From contig CAZYTP010000070.1 in the NCBI GenBank assembly GCA_964650385.1, positions 1 to 14,045 of the forward strand: 14,045 nucleotides of DNA, written 5' to 3'. Position numbers and translations under genes: made by a program. The stretch's first letter is position 1. Each line of letters begins with the position of its first letter. This document shows, in pieces, positions 1 to 6,484 of this stretch. This DNA is from JAUSPI01 sp964650385 (GTDB lineage Bacteria; Desulfobacterota; Syntrophia; Syntrophales; JADFWA01). The notes below the pieces were generated by a model, which worked only from the letters and a program-made list of their open reading frames with translations, was not told the DNA's origin and searched no databases.

Positions 1-1
1 C

Positions 2-37
2 TTTAGGCACTTTAGCTCACTTTAGTTCACTTTACAC
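2..37. repeat. Short tandem repeat, about 10-bp period
   Basis: Roughly four imperfect copies of a unit TTTAGYTCAC run from the window edge (TTTAGGCAC, TTTAGCTCAC, TTTAGTTCAC, TTTACACTC). The array probably continues to the left, outside the window. The period matches one helical turn, so a regulator-binding array or the end of a mobile element is possible, but nothing here decides between them. Confidence 0.5.
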
Positions 38-123
38 TCTTAACTAAATCTTGCTGCTTGAACTGGTAACAACGTCTGCGCAAAGAACGCAGTTGTTGAG
101 AATAAAGACTCTGATAATTGACC

Positions 124-693
124 ATGTACATAACAAAAAGTCAGATCTGTGGAGCAATTACTGTCGTTTTGATAGCGACTTTTTTTTATTGTGGCAGGTT
201 TTTCCTTCACGACTTGCAACCTTTTCAGGTAACGTCTCCACCCTATGGTGAAGAAAAACCAGGGTCTGTCGTTGTTGCGCTAACCGCTGATACAGACCAG
301 AAGGGAATTTATTTCGTCCCCGCGAATATAACAGTCTCCCATCTTTTAGGGATCGCAGAGGTTGCAGACACAAAAAAATTTGACAAAAAAGCCCTTTCTA
401 TAGTCATCAGCGGCGGTGAAAAGGTTATCATAGAGTCAGATCAGGTAAAAATAGGGACGATTGATGCTGCCAAAAGGATTACTCTCGATATACCGATCGC
501 TATCAACAGCGCAACGGTATATGACCTGTCCCTTATTCCCGGAATAGGAAAGAAGACGGCACAGGCAATAGTTGACCTGAGGGAAAAGGCTGGACGGATT
601 TCTCGTATCGACGACCTTTTAAAGATACGTGGTATGAATAATGAGAGGTTTAGAAAAATTAAAAAGTATCTCGCAGTAAATGGAAAGACATAA
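124..693 (+). CDS. ComEA-like helix-hairpin-helix DNA-binding protein, membrane-anchored
   Basis: A 189-residue protein with one N-terminal hydrophobic segment (about residues 8-24, an uncleaved anchor or signal), a poorly conserved middle of beta-rich character, and a C-terminal helix-hairpin-helix domain (about residues 128-187). The motif INSATVYDLSLIPGIGKKTA followed by an R-E-K-A-G-R-I turn and a second hairpin at K-I-R-G-M is the ComEA signature. ComEA-type proteins bind double-stranded DNA at the outer face of the membrane during DNA uptake. No other competence gene is in view, so the role is inferred from the family only. The ATG at 124 was chosen over an in-frame TTG at 118; neither has a clear Shine-Dalgarno sequence. 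The stop lies 48 bp before a tRNA gene. Confidence 0.8.
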   Translation: MYITKSQICGAITVVLIATFFYCGRFFLHDLQPFQVTSPPYGEEKPGSVVVALTADTDQKGIYFVPANITVSHLLGIAEVADTKKFDKKALSIVISGGEKVIIESDQVKIGTIDAAKRITLDIPIAINSATVYDLSLIPGIGKKTAQAIVDLREKAGRISRIDDLLKIRGMNNERFRKIKKYLAVNGKT

Positions 694-696
694 GGA

Positions 697-725
697 TTGA
701 CATAAAATTTTTACGATGATAACAA
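697..725 (+). promoter_or_regulatory. Candidate sigma-70 promoter of the tRNA-Pro gene
   Basis: A perfect TTGACA (697-702) lies 45 bp before the tRNA. The -10 is unclear: GATAAC (718-723, 15-bp spacer) or TAACAA (720-725, 17-bp spacer). The position between the ComEA-like stop and the tRNA fits a dedicated tRNA promoter. Confidence 0.4.
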
Positions 726-741
726 GGAGAAATAAATGTGT

Positions 742-818
<77 letters not shown>

Positions 819-1569
819 TGATTTCAAGGGGTTGGCTGTTTTGAGTCAATGCGTATAACAATCAACGAATTGATAAAAAGCAGCAGAAACGAATAAGTCA
901 GTATTCATAACGATCATTAATGTTTCGATTTCAGGCATCGTCGCTAATAAAACGATCCCCTTGGCAATCGTCATTTATTTGTTAGTATCTACCAATAGTT
1001 ACACCTTTCCTGTGGCAATAGACTCTAAGTCTGGACTACCGGGCTATGAAAAGGAGGCAAACAGATGAATCTGAAATTCTACCTACTGAGATTATACCAT
1101 GGTATCTTCTGATTTCTTCAGAGCTTTGATCAAAGTGCATTCTCACCTTGATTTGATACGGCAAATCACTCACTCATTTCGCCCTGACTCCTGTAGCGAG
1201 TAACCCTTTTCTTTTATGACACAATAGACCTCAATCGAGCACTCTCTCCACATGATGCAAGGCGGGTCAAGAGAGATGGCACGATAACCTTCAGGGAAAA
1301 GTAATACAAGGCAGGCAGATTTCCTGGAGAGTAGGTTGTGGTCTGCCTTATTCCAGAGATAAAGATTATGATTTATAAAGACAGGGATAAGCTCTGTGAA
1401 TATCATCTGTGAGCTCCCTGTGATGTTTACTTTTGATTTTTACGGAACAGGAGCATCAATTCAGATTGTACACTTAGGAAAAAGAGTCCTCTATGATTAC
1501 GATGTGGTTGATGGTTGCTTGAGTTTTTTATGGAAAAAGGGGGTAAATTTTAATAATTTGGTTGATAAA
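819..1569. other. Gene-poor interval between tRNA-Pro and the hybrid kinase
   Basis: No intact gene of convincing length was found. A weak hairpin (TTGGCT 832-837 with AGTCAA 844-849) follows the tRNA without a T-run. The stretch 850-1050 is AT-rich and shows no coding signal I can support. From 1065 one frame carries an ideal ribosome-binding site and then protein-like segments broken by stops (separate entry). From 1413 to 1569 the kinase frame stays open, but it looks unlike a response-regulator N-terminus. Confidence 0.6.
1065..1412 (+). pseudogene. Probable transposase remnant (DDE type, C-terminal piece)
   Basis: AGGAGG (1052-1057) sits 7 nt before an ATG at 1065 whose frame stops after 15 codons. 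The same frame, read on through six stops to 1412, becomes protein-like in its last third: R-R-V-K-R-D-G-T-I-T-F, then Y-K-A-G-R with a PGE turn, V-V-V, and finally I-M-I-Y-K-D. This order (basic residues, V-x-x-D-G-T-I-x-F, aromatic, G, V-x-V, then an I-x-I-Y strand) resembles the small beta-barrel at the C-terminus of IS481/IS21-type integrase-core transposases. Stops fall within the homologous part, so it would be dead. The link is by motif shape only. The 15-residue reading frame alone could instead be a leader peptide. Confidence 0.4.
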
Positions 1570-2703
1570 ATGAACGTATTAATCGCTGAAGACAACGAAG
1601 AAAGCCGGTATCTACTGAAAAAGCTGCTAAAGGGCTATGGTCATGAGATAACCGCTGTGCCCAACGGAGTTGAGGCATTGGAGCAGGCCATGGCACAGCC
1701 CCCGGATATAATTGTCTCTGATATCATGATGCCCGAAATGGATGGCTTTCAGCTATGCCAGGAATGTAAGCAAAATGAACATCTTAAGGATATTCCCTTC
1801 ATCTTTTACACCGCTACCTACACCTCAAATGAGGACGAGAAATTTGCTCTGAGCCTGGGGGCTGATGCCTTTATCCTCAAGCCTGCCGAACCTGATATTT
1901 TTGTCCGGAAACTATCCGAGGAATTTGAAAAAGCTAAGCTCAAGCCTTTAGTTTCTGATAAGATTGTTCCTCTTGAACCGTCACATTATCTTACTGAATA
2001 CAGTAAGCGGATTGTTGCCAAGCTGGAGAGCAAGATCGCTCAATTAGATATAGAAATCGCCGAACGTAAGCGGGCAGAGGAAAACGTCCGGCAATCACTT
2101 TTGGAGAAAGAGGTAATGCTGAAGGAGATTCACCATCGTGTGAAGAATAACATGCAGGTGATTTCCAGTCTTTTAAATCTCCAGGCAGGATATATCGAAG
2201 ACGAACGTGCTCTGGATCTGTTCAAGGAATGCCAGAACCGTGTCAGGACGATGTCGCTCATACATGAGAGGCTGTATCAAGCTGAGGACCTAGCCAGCAT
2301 TAATTTTACTGAATATATCAGGAGACTTACTGGTAATCTGCTGGTCGTATACAGGATTGATACGGGTATCATCAAGCTGAATATTTATGTCGAGGATGTT
2401 TTTCTGGACATTAACAAATCTATTCCCTGTGGTTTGATTATCAACGAGCTGGTTTCAAACGTATTCAAGCATGCATTTCCTGAAGGGAGCGAGGGTGAGG
2501 TTTCCATCACCCTTACGGAGGACAAAGTTGATAAGAAGTATACGCTCATTGTCAGCGACGACGGTGTAAGCTTTCCGGAGGGTCTGGACTTCAGGGAAAC
2601 TGAAACGCTTGGCATGCGGCTGGTGAACATTTTAACGGAACAGCTTCATGGCACCATTGAGCTTGACAGAAGCGGTGGAACGTCATTTAAAATTGTATTT
2701 TAG
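1570..2703 (+). CDS. Soluble hybrid histidine kinase (REC - coiled coil - HisKA_2 - HATPase)
   Basis: A 377-residue cytoplasmic protein without membrane segments. Residues 1-118 form a receiver domain with acidic pair E7-D8, phosphoacceptor D51 (in V-S-D-I-M-M-P-E-M-D-G), T81 and K104. A predicted coiled coil spans about 145-185. The HisKA_2 dimerisation box follows, with EIHHRVKNN at 186-194 (phosphoacceptor H188 or H189), then a HATPase domain with an N-box (I-I-N-E-L-V-S-N) and a DDG motif ending in L-G-M-R-L-V. A receiver in front of a HisKA_2 kinase suggests that an upstream kinase controls this one and that its own target is encoded elsewhere; no partner regulator is in the window. An in-frame start at 1396 would add 58 residues lacking receiver features, so the ATG before MNVLIAED was chosen, though it has no clear Shine-Dalgarno sequence. 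Confidence 0.88.
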   Translation: MNVLIAEDNEESRYLLKKLLKGYGHEITAVPNGVEALEQAMAQPPDIIVSDIMMPEMDGFQLCQECKQNEHLKDIPFIFYTATYTSNEDEKFALSLGADAFILKPAEPDIFVRKLSEEFEKAKLKPLVSDKIVPLEPSHYLTEYSKRIVAKLESKIAQLDIEIAERKRAEENVRQSLLEKEVMLKEIHHRVKNNMQVISSLLNLQAGYIEDERALDLFKECQNRVRTMSLIHERLYQAEDLASINFTEYIRRLTGNLLVVYRIDTGIIKLNIYVEDVFLDINKSIPCGLIINELVSNVFKHAFPEGSEGEVSITLTEDKVDKKYTLIVSDDGVSFPEGLDFRETETLGMRLVNILTEQLHGTIELDRSGGTSFKIVF

Positions 2704-2727
2704 GAACCGGCGTCAGGTCTTGCAATT

Positions 2728-2749
2728 AAGTTCTTATTGAAAAATAAAT
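2728..2749 (+). repeat. 22-bp repeat, copy 1
   Basis: This 22-bp AT-rich segment, ending in TTATTGAAAAATAAAT, recurs at 6251-6272 with one difference (C2733 against T6256). This copy lies just before the decayed tRNA-Pro; the other abuts the left end of the MITE-like element C. Confidence 0.7.
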
Positions 2750-2753
2750 ATGT

Positions 2754-2822
2754 CGGTGTAGCGCACAGTCTGGAAGCGTATCTGAATGGGGGTCGAAGGT
2801 TCAAATCTTCTCGCCCCGACTA
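2754..2822 (+). pseudogene. Degenerate tRNA-Pro copy
   Basis: This is a second copy of the tRNA at 742-818. It shares AGCGTATCTGAATGGGG and CTCGCCCCGAC exactly, plus similar flanks (AAATAAAT before; TATGA, then an AAAGGG-TGGCT motif after). It has lost about 8 nt covering the 3' side of the anticodon stem. Mismatches fall in the acceptor stem (CGGTGTA against CGCCCCG) and the T stem, and CCA has become CTA. It cannot form a working cloverleaf. It may be a decayed tandem duplicate, or the far attachment site left by an element that integrated at the tRNA. Confidence 0.8.
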
Positions 2823-2830
2823 TGAATTTT

Positions 2831-2862
2831 AAAGGGCTGGCTTAAAATAGCCAGCCCTTTTT
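2831..2862 (+). terminator. Strong intrinsic terminator after the tRNA-Pro relic
   Basis: A perfect 12-bp stem (2831-2842 with 2849-2860, core GGGCTGGC/GCCAGCCC) closes a 6-nt loop and is followed on the plus strand by a run of T (2858-2863). On the minus strand the stem is followed by only three T before AAAATT, so it would be a poor terminator for the Lon-like gene that ends at 2923. Confidence 0.85.
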
Positions 2863-2922
2863 TATATTATGGCAGTTTTGAGAGACACATAAACGGTAAT
2901 GAGATGAATTAGTTATAGCCGA

Positions 2923-5409
2923 TTACTGTTCGTCTTTCTTTTTAGGCCCTCCCTTTTTTCTTTTACTCTTCTTCTCTTCGGCCTCTTCGCCGCCGAATTC
3001 CTTCAGCCCTACAGCCAATTCCTTCAGTTTTTTATTAACAAGGTAATTAATCGTTCCCTCCGGATATGTCCCATCCTTTTTCTTTTCACCGGCTTCTGTA
3101 TCCGTCAGGATCTCGATTCCTTCATCGATGTCTTTGACCGAACAGACATGGAATTTCCCCTCTTCCACCGCTCCGACAACATCCTTGCGAAGCATCAAAT
3201 CTTTAACGTTACTTTCCGGAATCATCACTCCCTGAGTGCCGGTTAATCCCACATGGAGGCAACAGTCGTAAAATCCCTCTATTTTCTGATTGACACCACC
3301 TATTGCCTGCACTTCCCCTTTCTGATTGACAGACCCGGTTACCGCAACATCCTGCCGTATCGGAATATCGGCAAGACTTGAAAGGAGGGCATAAATTTCC
3401 GTTGAAGAAGCACTGTCCCCGTCAACACCACTGTACGACTGTTCGAATGCAATACTGGCGCTCATTGTCAGCGGTTTATCCTGGGCATATTTTTCTCTTA
3501 AATATCCGCTTAAAATGAGAACACCTTTATTGTGCGTACTCCCTGACAGATCTGCCTCTCTTTCAATATTAACAATTCCGGAACGCCCCATAGAAGTGGA
3601 TGCCGTTATTCGAGACGGTTTCCCGAACATATAATCCCCGAGGTTGTAAACAGCAAGACCGTTTACCTGACCTACTTTCCTGCCGTCAACGTCAATCATC
3701 AAGGTACCCCGATTGATCATCTCCTGGATATGTTCCTCAATCATATTGGATCTGAAAACTTTAGCCTCAATAGCCTTATCAACATGCCGCTGTTGGACCA
3801 CCGCCTCTTTTTCCTCACCTGCCCAGTAGTCGGCCTCTATGATAAGATCGTTTACGGCGGAAAAGCTTGTTGTTATCTTCTCCTGTCTGCCTGTCATGCG
3901 AACCGCGTGTTCCACCAGTGCTGCCACAGCCGTCCTGTCAAATGGTTTAAGTTCGTCTTCATCTGTTTTCATTCTTATAAATTCCGTAAACTGACGGATC
4001 GTTTCTTCATTCTTATCCATGGACGTGTCAAAATCCGCCCTTACCTTGAAGATCCTTTGAACGTCTTCGTCAAAAGCGAGAAGCTGGGAATAAAGATATG
4101 GATTGGAAATAACCACCACTTTGATATCCATCTCAATCGGTTCGGGTTTCAAACTGCTCGTAGTGAAAAGGTAAAAGGGATCGTAGGTCTGTATCTCCAT
4201 CTTTTTCGTTTTCAAGGATCTCTTAAGGGCCTGCCATACACCCGGTTCAACCAAAACATCGAGCAGATTCAAAACCAGATACCCGCCATTTGCCTCAATG
4301 AAAGAACCTGCTTTAATCTTGCTGAAATCTGTTCTCCATACCCCGCTCCGGTCTATAACTTTTTCAATACTTCCGAAAAGGTTTCGATACGTCGGGAAAG
4401 ATTCCACAATTACCGGTGACCGCTTCTGTTGCCCGTTATCGACGAGGAGATTAACCTGATACGGCTGGAACGTATCGCTTTCAGGCATCAAGGGCATTCC
4501 GAGCATGACCTGCTGCGGCTGGGGAGCAAATATCTTGAAATTGTCAGCCATATCCTCAAGCATGCTGTCCAAATAGCTGCCTACCTTTTCGTTTTGATAG
4601 TAATTCTTGATCGGCTCTATTAGCTCCGACGTCATATTCGTGAACATGAACCGATCCGTTTTTTCAACGTTTTCCTGAATTTCTCTATTTAAATCTCTCA
4701 CCTCGACTGATATCTGGGTTATCTGCTCCCTTAGTTTTCCCCTCTTCTTTACCATTTTTTCAAATTCTTCTTGCGGGAACCTTCCCTTTTCAACCATCAC
4801 CTCTACTTCATCTATGGGCACGGGGTTTCCATCAACAAGAGGCATCACCTCGGGTCGTTTGATCTGTCCCATCTGTACATCGACAAGGGCAAAGCCTTCT
4901 TCCTTGACCTTGTTCTCCAGTTCTTTGAAAAAATTTTTGCCCTTATTCTCGTATTCTTCCATAATCTCTTTTTTTCGATTTAAATATTCCTGACTTTCAA
5001 AGAGCTGCGGTATCCGTTTTTTCAGGGTCTCAATAAGATCATGGATGTCTTTCTTAAATTTCCCTCCTGTCCCCGCCTTAAATTGCAGGAGTACGGGAAC
5101 TTCGGGATTTTTGAAATTATTGACATAACAGATGTCGTCCGGAATTTTGCCGTTTTTTTTGGAAATTTCTTCGAGTAACTTCCGAACAGTTGCCGACCTT
5201 CCCGTCCCGGAACTGCCCGTTACAAAGATGTTGTATCCTTCCTTGTTTACACCCATCCCGAAGGAAAAGGCTTCAACTCCTCTCTTCTGACCGATAATCT
5301 CTTTCAGCGGCTTGATATCTTCGGTGGTTTCAAATGGCAGCGTTGCCGGATCAAGCCGCCATCTCAGTTTATCAATCTCTATTTTCTTGTCCGTCTTCTT
5401 CTTGCCCAT
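2923..5409 (-). CDS. Lon-family ATP-dependent protease (AAA_32 / Lon_C, LonB-like)
   Basis: An 828-residue soluble protease. N-terminal to centre: an AAA-type ATPase with P-loop GSSGTGRS (residues 65-72, where Arg71 replaces the usual lysine), a long charged coiled-coil insertion (about 130-260) and a Walker-B-like segment G-G-Y-L-V-L-N-L-L-D. The C-terminal Lon proteolytic domain has S666 in GDSASS and K709 in GGVNQK, 43 residues apart, the same spacing as in classical Lon. It lacks the Lon substrate-binding N-domain, which places it with the AAA_32 group. A lysine-rich tail closes the chain. The family degrades misfolded proteins. The ATG at 5409 was preferred to a GTG 15 nt upstream because GAGGAG lies 7 nt before it. 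It lies 125 bp downstream of hsp20 on the same strand, probably co-transcribed. Confidence 0.93.
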   Translation of the reverse strand: MGKKKTDKKIEIDKLRWRLDPATLPFETTEDIKPLKEIIGQKRGVEAFSFGMGVNKEGYNIFVTGSSGTGRSATVRKLLEEISKKNGKIPDDICYVNNFKNPEVPVLLQFKAGTGGKFKKDIHDLIETLKKRIPQLFESQEYLNRKKEIMEEYENKGKNFFKELENKVKEEGFALVDVQMGQIKRPEVMPLVDGNPVPIDEVEVMVEKGRFPQEEFEKMVKKRGKLREQITQISVEVRDLNREIQENVEKTDRFMFTNMTSELIEPIKNYYQNEKVGSYLDSMLEDMADNFKIFAPQPQQVMLGMPLMPESDTFQPYQVNLLVDNGQQKRSPVIVESFPTYRNLFGSIEKVIDRSGVWRTDFSKIKAGSFIEANGGYLVLNLLDVLVEPGVWQALKRSLKTKKMEIQTYDPFYLFTTSSLKPEPIEMDIKVVVISNPYLYSQLLAFDEDVQRIFKVRADFDTSMDKNEETIRQFTEFIRMKTDEDELKPFDRTAVAALVEHAVRMTGRQEKITTSFSAVNDLIIEADYWAGEEKEAVVQQRHVDKAIEAKVFRSNMIEEHIQEMINRGTLMIDVDGRKVGQVNGLAVYNLGDYMFGKPSRITASTSMGRSGIVNIEREADLSGSTHNKGVLILSGYLREKYAQDKPLTMSASIAFEQSYSGVDGDSASSTEIYALLSSLADIPIRQDVAVTGSVNQKGEVQAIGGVNQKIEGFYDCCLHVGLTGTQGVMIPESNVKDLMLRKDVVGAVEEGKFHVCSVKDIDEGIEILTDTEAGEKKKDGTYPEGTINYLVNKKLKELAVGLKEFGGEEAEEKKSKRKKGGPKKKDEQ

Positions 5410-5502
5410 TTGCGATCTCCTCACCTATTTACTTTGCTGGGGAAAGTACTCTCACCATACTGTATATATTTCTCGGTTATTGAATGAAACGTCTCACGAA
5501 AC

Positions 5503-5524
5503 ATTACGCATAGACAGGCGTAAT
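5503..5524 (-). other. Intercistronic hairpin between hsp20 and the Lon-like gene
   Basis: ATTACGC (5503-5509) and GCGTAAT (5518-5524) form a 7-bp perfect stem with an 8-nt loop. No T-run follows on the minus strand, so it is not a standard terminator. It could be an mRNA processing or stability element, or an attenuator. Confidence 0.4.
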
Positions 5525-5534
5525 AATCTCCTGG

Positions 5535-5981
5535 TTATTTTACCCTTATCTTTACCTTCCGGGCTGTTTCAGACTTGCACTTAGGCAAAACGATCTGCAA
5601 TGTACCATGTTTATATGTGGCTTTAACCTTATCTATCTCAACGCGACAGGGAAGCTGAACTATGCGGGAGAATGAACTCCGTACCGTCTCCACGGTATTA
5701 TAATTCACTTCTTCCCTCACCTTCTCCTGCTCTATCTCTCCCTTTATGGAAAGAACATTATCGGTAATGGATACATTCAGGTTATCAGGATGTATGTCCG
5801 GCACTTCTGCTTTGACTATCAAATTGTCATCGGTCTCAGACAACTCAACATATGGAACTCTCCCTGCGGTCCTTGATAAAAAGGGTGTACAAAAATCACT
5901 TCTCAGTCGGGACATGAGACGATTGATGTCTCTCTTCATTTTATCTATTTCCCGATTTTTCCATATGATTAACCCCGGCAT
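5535..5981 (-). CDS. Small heat-shock protein, Hsp20/alpha-crystallin family
   Basis: A 148-residue chaperone. The N-terminal arm (1-40) is basic and helical, followed by an alpha-crystallin domain (about 42-140) that opens V-P-Y-V-E-L-S-E-T and closes with A-T-Y-K-H-G-T-L-Q-I-V-L-P-K, matching the family signature A-x-x-x-x-G-x-L-x-x-x-L-P-K. A short basic tail follows. Such proteins hold unfolding proteins as oligomers without ATP. The start at 5981 is supported by AGGAGGT at 5988-5994 with a 6-nt spacer; a longer frame to 6026 would place that site inside the gene. Its pairing with the Lon-like protease downstream suggests a joint hold-or-degrade response to protein damage. Confidence 0.93.
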   Translation of the reverse strand: MPGLIIWKNREIDKMKRDINRLMSRLRSDFCTPFLSRTAGRVPYVELSETDDNLIVKAEVPDIHPDNLNVSITDNVLSIKGEIEQEKVREEVNYNTVETVRSSFSRIVQLPCRVEIDKVKATYKHGTLQIVLPKCKSETARKVKIRVK

Positions 5982-6048
5982 ATTTAGACCTCCTTTTTTC
6001 AGGATAGGTTGACATGCAACACTCACATTATAACGCTATATTTCACAA

Positions 6049-6076
6049 ATTATACCATATATCATTGAATCAACAA
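6049..6076 (-). promoter_or_regulatory. Candidate sigma-70 promoter of hsp20-lon
   Basis: On the minus strand TTGTTG (6071-6076) and a perfect TATAAT (6049-6054) are 16 bp apart, about 70 bp before the hsp20 start. A second TATAAT occurs at 6027-6032 without a good -35. I saw no CIRCE element or sigma-32-type promoter. Confidence 0.5.
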
Positions 6077-6204
6077 GACAAAAAATATAGGGAAAAAGGC
6101 CGGGAGAAACAATTGATGGAAGATCCTATGGATTGCCGATCATAAGAGAAGTTGAGTAAACTGATGCCGTGATATCGCCACATTAATATTATGGTCAATT
6201 CCCC

Positions 6205-6234
6205 TTGACACATAATACGCCTTTTCCCTATACT
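6205..6234 (+). promoter_or_regulatory. Candidate sigma-70 promoter of the PrpD-like gene
   Basis: A perfect TTGACA (6205-6210) and TATACT (6229-6234) with an 18-bp spacer, on the plus strand. The only gene downstream is the PrpD-like one, about 250 bp on. The resulting 5' leader would contain the whole element C hairpin. Confidence 0.5.
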
Positions 6235-6250
6235 TCACGACATTAAAAGC

Positions 6251-6272
6251 AAGTTTTTATTGAAAAATAAAT
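6251..6272 (+). repeat. 22-bp repeat, copy 2
   Basis: This matches 2728-2749 at 21 of 22 positions and directly abuts the left end of element C. A shared insertion target or a duplicated promoter fragment are both possible. Confidence 0.7.
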
Positions 6273-6464
6273 TTCGCAAGTTCGTAAAAAGTCTTTTAGG
6301 AGCGAATCGAAGCATTTTGGGAAAAAGATGCTGATAGTGACCGGCGTTATGAAAATCTAACTGTTTGAGTGCGTTAGCACGAGTTTTAGATTTTTAGCCA
6401 GGCAATAACAGCATCCCCAAAATGGTTCTGAGCGAAGAAAAGTGGCTTTTTACGGGTGCATCAA
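6273..6464. mobile_element. MITE-like element C with nested hairpin core
   Basis: About 192 bp and non-coding. The ends carry inverted CGTAAAAAG-type termini: left CGTAAAAAGTC near 6283-6293, right GGCTTTTTACG near 6444-6454 followed by GGTGCATCAA. Inside lies a second inverted pair (CATTTTGGG at 6313-6321 and GATGCTG, against CAGCATCCCCAAAATG on the right). Further in are AAAATCTAA (6352-6360) with TTAGATTTT (6386-6394), and a central GTGC-GTTA-GCAC hairpin (6369-6380). The whole element can fold into one long cruciform. Its right terminus is almost the same as the left terminus of element A. Confidence 0.7.
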
Positions 6465-6484
6465 ATTTAACCCGAGAAAAAACG

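Larger units (their letters stand above)
5982..6484. other. Divergent intergenic region between hsp20 and the PrpD-like gene
   Basis: These 503 bp hold the minus-strand hsp20 promoter near 6049-6076, a plus-strand promoter candidate at 6205-6234, the second copy of the 22-bp repeat (6251-6272) and the MITE-like element C (6273-6464). No additional gene was found. Confidence 0.7.

Noticed and set aside
1170..1406. 78-residue open frame on the minus strand
   Set aside because: It is opposite the transposase-like plus-strand frame, has no ribosome-binding site and shows no recognisable domain.
1396..1569. 58-residue in-frame extension of the hybrid kinase
   Set aside because: The receiver domain starts directly at the ATG at 1570, and the extension overlaps the transposase-like remnant and has no ribosome-binding site.
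3730..4419. 229-residue plus-strand frame inside the Lon-like gene
   Set aside because: It lies wholly antisense to a well-conserved protease and its composition is that of a reverse-complement shadow.
6361..6385. CIRCE-like heat-shock operator near hsp20 (GAGTGC and TTAGCAC)
   Set aside because: The pieces are in the wrong order and spacing for CIRCE and are part of the central hairpin of element C, far from the hsp20 promoter.
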